64,000 nucleotides of DNA from Romanomermis culicivorax (Eukaryota; Nematoda; Enoplea; Mermithida; Mermithidae). The position numbers and the translations under genes are program-made. Where the stretch lies: positions 124,001-188,000 of the forward strand of contig CAWUHX010000388.1 in assembly GCA_963922205.1 (NCBI GenBank), read 5' to 3'. Under the pieces are notes generated by a model. That model was not told the DNA's origin and made no database searches. It saw only the letters and a program-made list of their open reading frames with translations. This document shows, in pieces, positions 45,159-55,109 of this stretch. Within the stretch, counting starts at the first letter, position 1, and each line of letters begins with the position of its first letter.

Positions 45159-46226
45159 TCAGTGTGACATTGGGGTACATGAAATTTGTAACTGTATAGG
45201 TCCATTTTGGCGGGGGAGAAATTTGGGAGTCAGCCCTTGTTTACATGATTGATTTTTGTAGAGAATGAGATCACCCGCTTTGTAATGGATGTTCTGAGCA
45301 TGCTTGTTATACTGAAAGGTATAGTGATCTTGGGCTTTTTGCAAATTTTTCTGCATGGTTGAGAGTGCTTCTGTAAAGTGAGATTTCACTCAAAGGGTAT
45401 AATCGTCTAGATCAACCATGTAGGATGTGGGGAAAAAATTTAAGGCTGTGTCTGATGGGAGATTAGCGTGTCTACCATGGAGCAATTCAAACGGAGGATA
45501 GGAAGTGCTATCATTCTTATGAATGTTGATCGAAAAAACGGCAAAAGGGAGATAAGTATCCCAATCAGTGTGATTTGAATTGATGTACATGTGGATAGGG
45601 GTGGCTAGAGTCTGGTTGCAAGGCTCAACTTCCCCATTGGCAATGGGATGGTATGGGGTGGTATGATTTTTTTGAGTATTGCATAAACTAGTGATCCGTG
45701 AAAAAAGATCAGACACAAAATCTGAGCCACGATCACAATGGATGATTTTTGGGGAGCCATGAGGGCAGACATCTTTGTTTACAAATAATTTGGCGATTGT
45801 GGCTGCAGTGATATCAGGGGTCGGAAATGCCTCCACATACTTGGTGAAATAATCGATGAAGATGACAATGAATTGGTTGCCGTCTTCAGTGAGGGGTAAC
45901 GGCCCCATGCAATCAACACCGACTCTGTCAAATGGGCCTGTCGGCTGAATTGGTACAAGATTTGCATGTATTTTGTGCCGGAGAGCTTTCTGTGTCTGGC
46001 ATGGATGGCAGGTTTTGCAATAACGTTTGATATCACGGCTCATCTGGGGCCAAGAATATTTTTGCCGGAGCAAGTGTAGGGTTTTTTGGGAAGCAAAATG
46101 ACCTGTAAATTTGCTGTCATGATGGGAGGCGATGAGATCCTGTATTTGGGATTTGGGGATGTATAGTTTTGCCTGTTTGTTGACTATAGGAAAGAGGATG
46201 TTTTGATGCACTGCAAATTTGATCAT
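45159..46226 (-). pseudogene. Integrase of element 5
   Basis: The frame 46226-45390 (278 codons) contains the H-H-C-C zinc site (SHHDSKFTGHF, CKTCHPCQ) and the catalytic residues in GVDCMGPL, HCDRGSDF and NGEVEP; D-D-E is complete. A stop at 45390 precedes the GPY/F-like tail, which continues in a second frame, 45389-45159 (GLTPKFLP). It is closely related to the element 1 integrase. The integrase core could be functional if expressed. Confidence 0.85.
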
Positions 46227-46255
46227 TGTGAGGGGGTGTTTTCTGGCAATTTTTG

Positions 46256-46965
46256 CTAAAGTACTTTTGACAGTTGCATCAGTGCGTTGAAGTTCAGCAA
46301 AATTTTTTTTTGCTCTTCTTGTTCAGTTGCTTCGGCCTCAAGAACAGAATTGACTGTTGATATCTCAGGGCGGGTTTCTAGTTGCTCGATATCAAAGGAT
46401 TGCTTCGCTGTGTCTGAGGGGAAACGAGAAATAGCGTCTGCATAGCAGCTAGCAATGCCTTTCTTAGGTTGAATGTCTAGCTGAATACCGGAGAGGGCTA
46501 ATGCCCAACGGGCAATATGAGGGTAGGTAGGCATTTGATTGGTAGGCATTTGATTGGTCAAGAGACGTAAAATATTTCATTCCACGCAGGGTGTCTAGAG
46601 TTTTGTCTATGCGGGGCAAGGGATAGGTATCTTTTTTTTGTAACTTTATTGAGGCCTCTAAAATCAATGCATAAACAATGGCCTCCATCTTTTTTGGGGA
46701 CTAAAACTGTGTTGGTGCACTATGGAGAATTGCTCTGGCTTATGACACCTGCTGCTGCGAGTTGCTCAACTTCTGCTTGTATAATTTGCTTTTCCTTTGG
46801 GGAAGTCCGAAAAAGGTGTCTACGTACGGGTTGGGAGCCATTGGTGTCAATTGTATGTGAAACAAGGGTGGTTCTACCTATGTCCATTTTAGATTTTGCA
46901 TATAATGTGGGGTACTTTGATAGGGCCCGTAGAAGTTGAGTTTTTTTCTGTTTCTGTGAGGTCAC
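46256..46965 (-). pseudogene. RT/RNase H remnant with internal deletion, element 5
   Basis: The N-terminal RT connector is present (46965-46720, RHLFRTSPKEKQ), then IDFRGLNK-like and TLRGMKYFTSLDQSNAY (motif A). The sequence then jumps to HIARWALALSG, the end of RNase H, followed by YADAISRF. YxDD, the thumb and the RNase H catalytic part are absent, a loss of about 0.8-0.9 kb compared with element 1. The 14-15-bp unit CAATCAAATGCCTAC is tandemly duplicated at the junction (about 46530-46560). Confidence 0.85.
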
Positions 46966-47690
46966 TGGAGGTTAAGTTAATGTTTTCTTTTAACCATGTG
47001 AATGTATCAAAATGGTTTGGCTGGTTTTGTGTCAAGGGGGTTACTTTAGTGGAAGCATCTTGTTTTGGGATGTAACATGAGACTGTACCGATGCATGTTC
47101 CAGGGTAAAGAGTTTGGGCCGTGTCTTGTGTGTTTAAGACCGATATGCATATGCGACTGTTTTGGTTTTCAGAGACACAAGCTGCGAAATGAACTTTGGC
47201 ATTCTGTTTGGGTTTTGGAGTAAATTCTAGCTGTTTAACTTGTAGGTATGATTTGGGCAAGAGGACAGTAAATTTGGTGACTGTACGGGGTGGTAATTCT
47301 AGTTTTTCATCTAAATAGGTTCCACCACAGGTCGAAAGGGGACTATATTCCAGGCCATCACAAGGTAGTATGACATTGCCCAATTTGACCTGGGACTTCT
47401 GATTGTTGATAGTGTATTCCGAAAATCGACTGAGAAAGTTTTTGCCCAGGAGGACATCTGCTGTGCAGTCTTTTTGGACATGGACCATTGTTGTTTCCTG
47501 GATAGTTTGGGCTGTTACTGTAACAAAAGTGGTTCATACAAAGTGAATCGGAAGGTTATTTGCTGCTTTGGCTTGGACTGGTGGGGGTTTCATGTCTAGC
47601 TGTAAGATTTGAGCGATTCGTGAATCAATGAGTGAGTATACGGCTCCAGTGTCAATCATGCCTTTTGTAATTAGCTTGCTGTTAAGTGTG
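46889..47690 (-). pseudogene. Aspartic protease region of element 5
   Basis: The active site GMIDTGAVYSLI is encoded near 47665-47630, in a frame offset by -1 from the preceding membrane ORF. A TGA near 47535 interrupts it. The second conserved motif ADVLLGKNFLSRF follows at about 47450, and the frame goes on through the connector to 46889. Retropepsin would process the polyproteins. Confidence 0.8.
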
Positions 47691-47691
47691 A

Positions 47692-48198
47692 TCAGAATGT
47701 GGGGGTACGTTTCTCAGGCACATTCTGGGGTGGCTTATTTGATCCAGATTGGTGGATTTGATTAATGAGTTCCATTGCAGGAGTTCTGGGGGTATCGATA
47801 TCGACAAGGACGTATTTCTGCTGCGTTTGGGCCCCACGACAATTGGCTAATTCTAAGAGAGCATGGCCGAATGATGGGGGAATGGCCTCATGTAAACATC
47901 TGTTGTGTGATGGTATTTGGTATGCATGTTCATTGGTAACATGATGCTTTGGGAAAGGGAAGTATTTTCGAACAATAAGAAAAGAGTAAAAGACACCTGC
48001 AATTATTACAGTAGTAATGGCAAGGTTGATGATGATTTGCAAGGGTCCCTTGAGTAAATTATTTAATCCATCTGTGAGGCTTTGGGTAGTGCCTGTTATG
48101 ATATGTTCTATGCCTTGACCAGCGCCAGAGAGAGTATTTCCGATTGCCTGGCCACTGCCTGAGATCATATTGTAAACTGTATCTGAGTTAAGAGACAT
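47692..48198 (-). CDS. Small membrane protein ORF of element 5
   Basis: 168 codons starting at an ATG (48198) that overlaps the end of the glycoprotein-like ORF by 11 bases in another phase. A Gly/Ser/Thr-rich amphipathic N-terminus (GSGQAIGNTLSGAGQ) precedes one clear transmembrane helix (IIINLAITTVIIAGVFYSFL, residues about 54-75), then a basic KYF and a tail. Position and topology suggest the membrane-anchor part of an envelope protein, made either separately or through a frame change. Its end meets the protease through a C-run (ACCCCCACA) at the -1 offset. Confidence 0.6.
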   Translation of the reverse strand: MSLNSDTVYNMISGSGQAIGNTLSGAGQGIEHIITGTTQSLTDGLNNLLKGPLQIIINLAITTVIIAGVFYSFLIVRKYFPFPKHHVTNEHAYQIPSHNRCLHEAIPPSFGHALLELANCRGAQTQQKYVLVDIDTPRTPAMELINQIHQSGSNKPPQNVPEKRTPTF

Positions 48199-50570
48199 TT
48201 GGGTGGTGTAATTGACGAGTTTTTACAACATTTTCAAGGGTGTGGGTTTTGTAAATGTATTGCTTTAAGAAGAGTAAATTTGTCGAAATTGATGCAAGTT
48301 GATCATGAAAAATTGAGGGTGTGTTGAAATGAAAGAGGGAGAAATTGTGGTTCCATACGATTTCTAAAGGTAGATCAGTGACATGTGGGGATCCTGTTTC
48401 GCTGACCAATGTATTATTAGGTTTGTAAAGGGCTACATGCATGTGATGGCAATCTACGGTTTGTGAGAAAGGGGTCAAATCATTTCCTCCTGGGTTCGAA
48501 AACATGAGGTCGGTTCCGACGAGAATAGGTAAAAGTTTGTAGCATGTTTCGTTGATTTTATGGTTGTAAAAGACTTTAGATGCATTTACCTGCTTACAGG
48601 GCCAGACGGTGAGGGCATCTCCTGTGAATTCTGCTATTATGTCAGTTCGCTGTAGGAATGCGCGCACCCCAAGGGTTGCATCAAGGCGCAAAATTTGCCA
48701 TACTAGGTCAAGGTGACGCTGTGCCTGCCTGCATAGTTCACTCCAGAGGTTTTTGAAATTTTGGATCTCGAATTCCTGGATTTTATTTGCTAGATAGTTT
48801 AGTTTTGCGTTAATGGGTTCAAAATCATCAAAATCATATAGTGTAGTATGGGTTTCCTTGATTTTTGGGGTTAGAAAGGCATTACGATGTGGGGTGCTTT
48901 TGTCTAACTGCACAACAATACCTTGTTGGGTTAGGACACTGTCTTGGATTTCTGGGCAGTTGGGGTTCGAAAAGAGTGTATTTTTGACAGAGAATGCACC
49001 TTGTAGCTCTTCTATTATCATGTGGGTTTGTGTCAGTTTTATGGGATGTGTGTTTTTGTATTCAAAAGTGCATAGGTTTTCAAATGCTGTTTCATTCCAG
49101 ATAATGGATCCGTCGGCTGTGACACAATGACCTGATGTCGGTTTGCATGACCCCAGGTCACCTAATGTACCTGTCATAGATTTGCCATTCCAAGATGCTA
49201 TTTGTCCTATTTCTATGATGACGTTAGTGACCGAGGTACAATGGTCTGTACAACACCATGTGTATTCTACGCTTAGGGAGTTATTTGTTGACCAAAATCC
49301 TGGTTGGGTTTCGTACAATTTTTGACCGTTGTGTTCTTTGTCTATAACGATTGCCTTACAAACATGTGGGGTTAGATTTTGCATTTCGGTTTGGTCGAAG
49401 ACAATACCTTTTGATCCAAAAAATCCTGTATTAGTACAAATTTTGCGTTTGCGAACACTGCATTTGTATGCGTCTGTAATGTGGGGCTTAGTGGAGGGGA
49501 TATAGATTTTTCCGAATGTTTGTAGGGGTTTGTCTACTGTGGAAGGGGGCATGCATGATACAAGTTTTGGTATGCTGACTGAGTGACCGCTCAATGAAGT
49601 TCCACACATCTGAAATTGGGCACTACACGATGTGGGGATTATTATACATAAAAATATACAATACAATGGCCAATGTAGTGTTTTAGTGGAGGCGGCGGGG
49701 TACTGTGTTTTTTCGCTCTGCTCGATTTGGCGTGGCGGTTTTTGGTGTTGTCGTTCTGCGATTTTGAGCTGGGGGGGTGGCCGGTTTGCAATCTGAACGT
49801 TCTGTAAAACTTTAGAAGTTGAGTTATGGGATGGGGTTTGGACTTGCTTACTTATGGGGGTTGGTAGAAGTGTTTGGCGGGGGCGGAATTGGTAGGGTTC
49901 GGGGGTCAGGCCATGGAGAAGGGATAACAAGTTGCGGCCTGTTTTCGACGGGGTTTCGGGGGCGGTGGGCGGCGTTGTGTCTTGCTTTCGGGGGATCTTG
50001 TAGCCTACGGGGATGGTGGGCGGCGATTTTTCAATTTTTGCGGCTTCAGGCGTGGGGGGTGGTGACATGGCGCACCAATCGGGTACGTCCAGATCAAGGA
50101 CGTATTCGTCACTGCGGCGGTGGGTGTTGGGCATGATAGTTCCTAAAGTAGTCTGGGGGCCGTTAGTTATGGCGGGTAATTTTGAGTAAAATGCGGGGTC
50201 GTCAATGTCCATGAGGGGTTGGGGTTGCCTGTACTCAATGCAATTTTGAATATTACGACTCTGCTGATTCGGGCAATACCTGCTTGTATGACCTCTCTGC
50301 TTGCATATAAAACATTGAAAATTGGAGTAGGGTTTTGAAGGGCAGTTATCTGATCTATGTCCTGTTTGGGAGCAGTGGATGCATCGGCTTTTACAATCAC
50401 GCGTACTGTGATTATTACGGAAACAAATTTCACATGATTTTCGGGTGCCTACTGATTTACAATTGCAAGCTACGTGTCTGAGTTGTCCACACTGAAAGCA
50501 TGTGGGTTGCCTAGGAGTAGTATTGTTCCTGTAAGCATTATTTCTGCTGAAAGTGTTGTTACTGAAACTG
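48188..50570 (-). CDS. Nucleocapsid zinc knuckles fused in frame to an envelope-like glycoprotein
   Basis: From about 50570 the frame first encodes four CCHC knuckles (50500-50272; for example CFQCGQLRHVACNC and CFICKQRGHTSRYC). It then runs without a stop into a Pro-rich 150-residue linker, a hydrophobic signal or anchor segment (LHWPLYCIFLCIIIP, about 49672-49630) and a Cys-rich ectodomain of about 470 residues. The ectodomain has several N-x-S/T sites and paired Cys motifs (WCCTDHC, GSCKPTSGHC), then a C-terminal helical part. The first Met after the knuckles is at 50212. This looks like a viral-type surface glycoprotein, perhaps of the rhabdovirus/chuvirus-like type, but I cannot assign the family. 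It could be made as a Gag fusion or from a spliced mRNA. It lies before protease, whereas env normally follows integrase. Confidence 0.65.
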
Positions 50571-50580
50571 TTGTAGTTAC

Positions 50581-51425
50581 TCAGTTGTGGGGGTTGCGAT
50601 TTTGTTTGATTTGTAACTGTAAATCTTTTACTTGTTGTTCTAATTGATGCAAAAGGTCCTGTTGGTCTGTATTTTTGGTTAGGAAAAAGATGGGTTCGGG
50701 TTTTGGAGGTATAAATGGAAGGATGTTGGACTTTAGCTCATTTCTAAGGATTTGCTGTTCAATGTAAGCTGCTTTGTCTGACATTTCTTTTAGGGTCGCG
50801 AACTGTCTATACTTAATTGCTTCCCTGATTTTGTTTTGCATGCCTTCTACAAAAAGGGGTTTATGATCATTTCTCGTGCATCTGTGTTAAAGTTAGGGTA
50901 GGCGAGGGTTGCGAGGTGTTCTAGATCAAACAAGAATTCAGTTACTGTTTCTGATCCTTTTTGTTTTCTCTTGCGTAAAAATTGTTGATGTAGCTCATTA
51001 TCTCGATTGTTTGGGAAAAAGGCCTGCAATGCGATTTTATACTGCTCGTATGTGTTGGGAGGGTTTTCGGAATTGGCTAAACTTTTGAATTTTGCTAACG
51101 CGGCTCCTCCTAAATGAATCTCTAAACATGCCAACTTTAACTGTACGTCTGTATCTTCCATGCCTTGGAGTGCCATGAATTGTTCTAAACGTTTGTTCCA
51201 TTCACCAAAATGTTGGGTCACGCCACCTGTGAATACTGTAGGTTTCGCGTAAAAATTATTTGCCATGTTATTATGAATGTTTGCTGTTCTTAGATCGTCA
51301 ATTAGGGTAGGGTTTACTGTATACTGGTTCAATTGTGTGCGCAGAGTACGAAAATGTTCAGGAAATAAATTGTTTCTCTGCTCTCTAACGATTTCTCCTA
51401 AATGATCTTGCGTTTGGTGGGTCAT
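50581..51425 (-). pseudogene. gag: gag (matrix/capsid part) of element 5
   Basis: The frame opens with ATG at 51425 and runs 192 codons with a capsid-like helical pattern (HFGEWNKRLEQFMALQG, then LHQQFLRKRKQKG). At a CCCCTTTTT run it must shift by -1 to continue as QNKIREAIKYRQF to 50581, where a second -1 shift at CCCCC joins the zinc-knuckle frame. This is typical of a retrotransposon Gag of the Ty3/gypsy kind. The breaks may be mutations or programmed shifts. Confidence 0.75.
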
Positions 51426-51651
51426 TGTTGGTTTACGCTGCGATTTCTGCTTAAATGCTTCAATTTTTGCTTCACACTGTATTCGTAAAAATGTATCCCT
51501 TAATGTTTTCTTGGAGGGGATTTCCAGTTTGCTTTCTACGAATATCTGTCTTACTGTACGAAATGATTACTACTGTATTATCTAATGCTTCAGGATGCCC
51601 GGATAAAGGATACACCTAATTTGGGCAGGGAGTTCCAGTGGTTAACGGTAT

Positions 51652-51664
51652 GGTACGGTCACCA
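51652..51664 (-). promoter_or_regulatory. Primer binding site of element 5
   Basis: On the minus strand TGGTGACCGTACC begins five bases after the LTR end (51670). TGG is the complement of the tRNA CCA end, as expected for first-strand priming. The tRNA was not identified. Confidence 0.7.
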
Positions 51665-51669
51665 AAATA

Positions 51670-51887
51670 TGTAACGACCAGATTTGAGAAGCACTTTACT
51701 TTATCCCGAACAGATGGTCAAAATGACATACAATGGAGTGGGTAATACGGGGGGCGATTCAATAATACAATTATGGGCGGGTTCGACGATCGCTTGATTC
51801 GTCGACGATAAGAATTACAATGTGAGCGATTTACAACACGGCTTAACTGCTTCCGAAAATAAAGTCTCGCTCGCAGGACAAAAACGA
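51670..51887 (-). repeat. 5' LTR remnant of element 5
   Basis: It matches 44105-44324 (shared blocks AGATTTGAGAAGCACTTTAC and CTGCTTCCGAAAATAAAGTC). Homology stops abruptly at 51887 and the remaining 690 bp of LTR are absent from the window. Confidence 0.88.
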
Positions 51888-52510
51888 GGGTAGTACTAAA
51901 ACCCGGATCGGGTCCACGGATCCGGATCCCGATCGGGTGTCTAAAACCCGGATCACCACGGATCCGCGGATCGGCGGATAGGGGGTTTGGCTCGCCAAAC
52001 CATGGTTTGTGGTGTCTAAAACCCAGATCATCACGGATCACGGCGGATCAGTCCAGTGATCCGGATCCGTGGAAAATTCGTCTAAAACCCGGATTTTCAT
52101 CACCGATCAAACCCCACGGATCGGGTTTCTATGTATCAATTTTTGATCGGGGACCTGAATATTTGATCCGGATCATGATTTTTTGATCCGGATCAAAATT
52201 TTTGATCTAGATCAAAATTTTTCGAATTTTTTCGTCGTGATGAGTATTTTCACGTCACATAATCAGAATTTGATCCAGATCAATATTTTTGATCCGGATC
52301 AAATTTTTTTTTTTAAATTTTCACTTAGAGTAAAATTTTTCGTATTTTACCGTCGTTAAGAGTAAGATAACATCACTTAATCAGATTTCGATCCGTCACA
52401 TAAACAGATTTTGATGTGGATCACTATTTCATCAAAATTTTTTTCAAATTTCCACCTAGGGTTAAAGAATTTGTTCCGGATCACGATTTTCGATCTTTGA
52501 GGAATGTAAA
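51888..52510. repeat. GATCC-rich palindromic repeat block
   Basis: It begins with several copies of TCTAAAACCCGGATC next to CACGGATCCG (51895-52090), then many TTGATCCGGATCAA-type palindromes spaced through AT-rich DNA up to about 52500. The TCTAAAACCCGGATC unit recurs in both orientations at 55920-56275. There is no coding potential. It may be the end of a complex non-autonomous transposon that truncated the element 5 LTR. Confidence 0.6.
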
Positions 52511-52559
52511 TTTTTCGTATTTTCCCGTTACATGGAAAAAAATAAAAAACATTTTGAAA

Positions 52560-54240
52560 AAGAAAATTTTGTAAAACGATTGAACAACAGTGAAGTGAAT
52601 TTCCGATTCCATTCAACATCTGATAGAACAGTTGTTAAACCATTTAGTGATGTTGTTCCGTAGGGCCAGCACATTCTGCACATTCGGATCCCTACGGGAT
52701 TATTATTCGGTTGGTTCAATTACATAACAAAGTCAATTTTGCAGGTGTATATAAAGAAGAGAAAAGCATTGAAACATCACGTCGACGGGATGACAGAGAA
52801 TAAATGCATGTGTATTAGTAGTGTTTTTATTCGTTTAGTAGGGTTTTTTATAATAAATGCATGTGTATTAGTAGTGTTTGTACAGATCTGTATCCGTGTA
52901 TAACCGGTTTTACAGAGAATAAATTGTATTAGTAGTCTTTTTATTGCAATTTTGTGTATGTATCTGGATCCGTGTATAATGCAAGTTGAGCAAACATTAA
53001 TCACTTTTATTGCAAATAACCGTGTTTACCCAGCCATATATGTTTTCCCAGCCATATATGTTTACCCATCCTTATATGTTTAGACAGAAAATTTTTTTAC
53101 GAATCTGCATCCATGGAGTGGTTTATTTAAATTTTGTGTACGGATCTGTATCTTTATATGTGAATACGTAAAGTATTTTTATTGCGCAGCTGTATCCGTC
53201 TATAATGTTGTGCAAATAAAATGTTTGCCATTTATTGTGCTTTATTATGCAATCAAGAGTCGGCATAGTTTTCTGGCTGAGTGCATTAAGGAAGGTAACA
53301 GGCTAGTTATTGATTCCATGACTTTACATATATTTGTGTATAAAAAATTTAGGAGAAAATGTAAAAGGCTAATTCAGAAATGGGAAAATTGATAGAACAG
53401 TAGTTTAGTCAATGATTTTTATTCCCGTAAATAGAATATTTGAATTTGTATTATGTTAAACTGCACCTAGGTTTGAATAAAAAAAAGTTTACGGATCTGG
53501 ATCCGTGTATATACTTTCTATATGTCTATGTTTAACTTAAACTGCAAAAGGATTGAACAACCTCAAGGTTCGATATTGCCGTAATCGATAAAATAAATTT
53601 TGATAGAACAGTCGTTAATTCATCAATTAAGTTTTTGCCTTTCTGGTTTGTTCAAATCCTAATGAGCCCATATTGGCACTCGTATATAAATTTGATGAAA
53701 CTGTAGAAACATCAAATTGACGGGTTGGCGCGAATTTTTAACGTGTGTCTAAAACCACATCAAAAGTAGGCAAGTGGAGTCACCAGATCAGCACATTTTG
53801 ATCTGGCGCCATGTAAATAGTTTTTATGAGCATTCATGAATGGGTTTTGAGGATGTGCAACTTAAACTGCAAAAGGATTGAATAACCTCAAGGTTCTACA
53901 ATTCCATAATCCACAAAATAAACTTTGATAGAACAGTCGTTAAGTCATCGATTTAGTCCTTTTTGGTTAATCAAATCCTAATGAGCCAATATTGGCATAT
54001 GTATATAAACATGAGGAAACTGTAGGAACATCAAATAGACGGGTTGGCGCGATATTTTAACGTGTGTCTAAAATCACATCAAAAGTAGGCAAGTGCAGTC
54101 ACCAGATCGATACATTCTGTTGTCAATGCTGGAATACATTTGCAACCCGTCACTTTTATGTTTTATAAGGAAAGTTGAAAATATATACATGATTGCTATT
54201 TAGCTGGTATGATAGAACAGTCGTTAAATCATTGATATAA
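52560..54240. repeat. About 325-bp tandem units with a shared GATAGAACAG core
   Basis: Units starting ACTTAAACTGCAAAAGGATT at 53535 and 53860 (period 325) are about 85-90 percent alike by eye. A more diverged relative covers about 52565-52800. The core GATAGAACAGTCGTTAA or a variant occurs at 52622, 53391, 53602, 53928 and 54211. In the two close units the core is followed about 80 bp later by GTATATAAA and then GACGGGTTGGCGCGA. No gene is present. Confidence 0.75.
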
Positions 54241-54559
54241 TGTTTAGCCTGTTCTATTTTTGTTTTTTTTAATAAAATGGTGATTGAAATGGAAAATATT
54301 TTTCCAATAATTCAAACTTATTAAATTAAAAAAAGATATAAAAGAGTGCTCTAACAACAGTTTAATTCTATTAATCTGCTGTTAGACCACTCATACAAAA
54401 TTAATTCGAAATTTTTTATATATCGGTGTTTTTGTATGAAACATAAAAACTACGGGTAGGAAGAGAATTAATGCATGTAGTCAGAAACCTCATAAAACGA
54501 GTTCGAATAGAGACGGATCATCTATTTTTCAATCAATCACTGGATTCCTATTTTGTACC

Positions 54560-55109
54560 AATTATGTACCAAATTTTATTTACATTTACGCAAACAACTA
54601 TGTACAGTAACAGAAAAAAAGAAAACAACAAAAAAAACAATAACTAATAAACAAAAAAGGTAATAAAATAACCAAAAAAAGCAAAAAAAAACCATAAAAA
54701 ATAAAAACAAGTACTTAAAAAAACAAAAAAAAAACTAAAAAACTAAAAAAATAAAAATAATAAAAAAATAAAAAAACAGAAAAATGTATACGGAGATACT
54801 ATACAAATACAATCACAAATACAATAACAATTTAACAATTATTTACAGTATGCATAAAATTTATAAAGCAATAGAATTTTAACAATCAATAACAGACGAG
54901 ATAAAATTTATAAAGCGATAAAATTTAAACGAACAATAACGATATAATTTGAACAATCTGTAACAAACGAGATAAAATTTATAAAGCGATAAAACTTAAA
55001 CGAACAATAAAAAGCGAGATATAATTTTAAAAAATTGCACGAGGTAAAACCGATAAACAAAACACAACAAAAAGAGAAAAAAATTAACAAAACAAAATTA
55101 AAAATATTC
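54560..55109. repeat. A-rich low-complexity DNA with short tandem units
   Basis: The segment 54610-54785 is almost only A, T and C with long A runs. From about 54856 to 55027, AAATTTATAAAGC(A/G)ATA with AACAATAA repeats about three times at 50-70-bp spacing. No gene. Confidence 0.6.

Larger units (their letters stand above)
44105..51887 (-). mobile_element. LTR retrotransposon 5, Ty3/gypsy type, with envelope-like gene between gag and pol
   Basis: On the minus strand: 5' LTR remnant (51887-51670), primer site (51664-51652), gag (51425-50581), four zinc knuckles joined in frame to a glycoprotein-like ORF (about 50570-48188), a small membrane ORF (48198-47692), protease, RT remnant, integrase, and 3' LTR (45011-44105). 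The integrase belongs with element 1. RT and RNase H are mostly deleted. The 5' LTR is cut at 51887 by GATCC-rich repeat DNA, so the far target duplication cannot be checked. Confidence 0.9.

Noticed and set aside
54600-55000. Possible centromeric or telomeric repeat.
   Set aside because: It is A-rich low-complexity DNA with only a few short units and no regular telomere-like motif.
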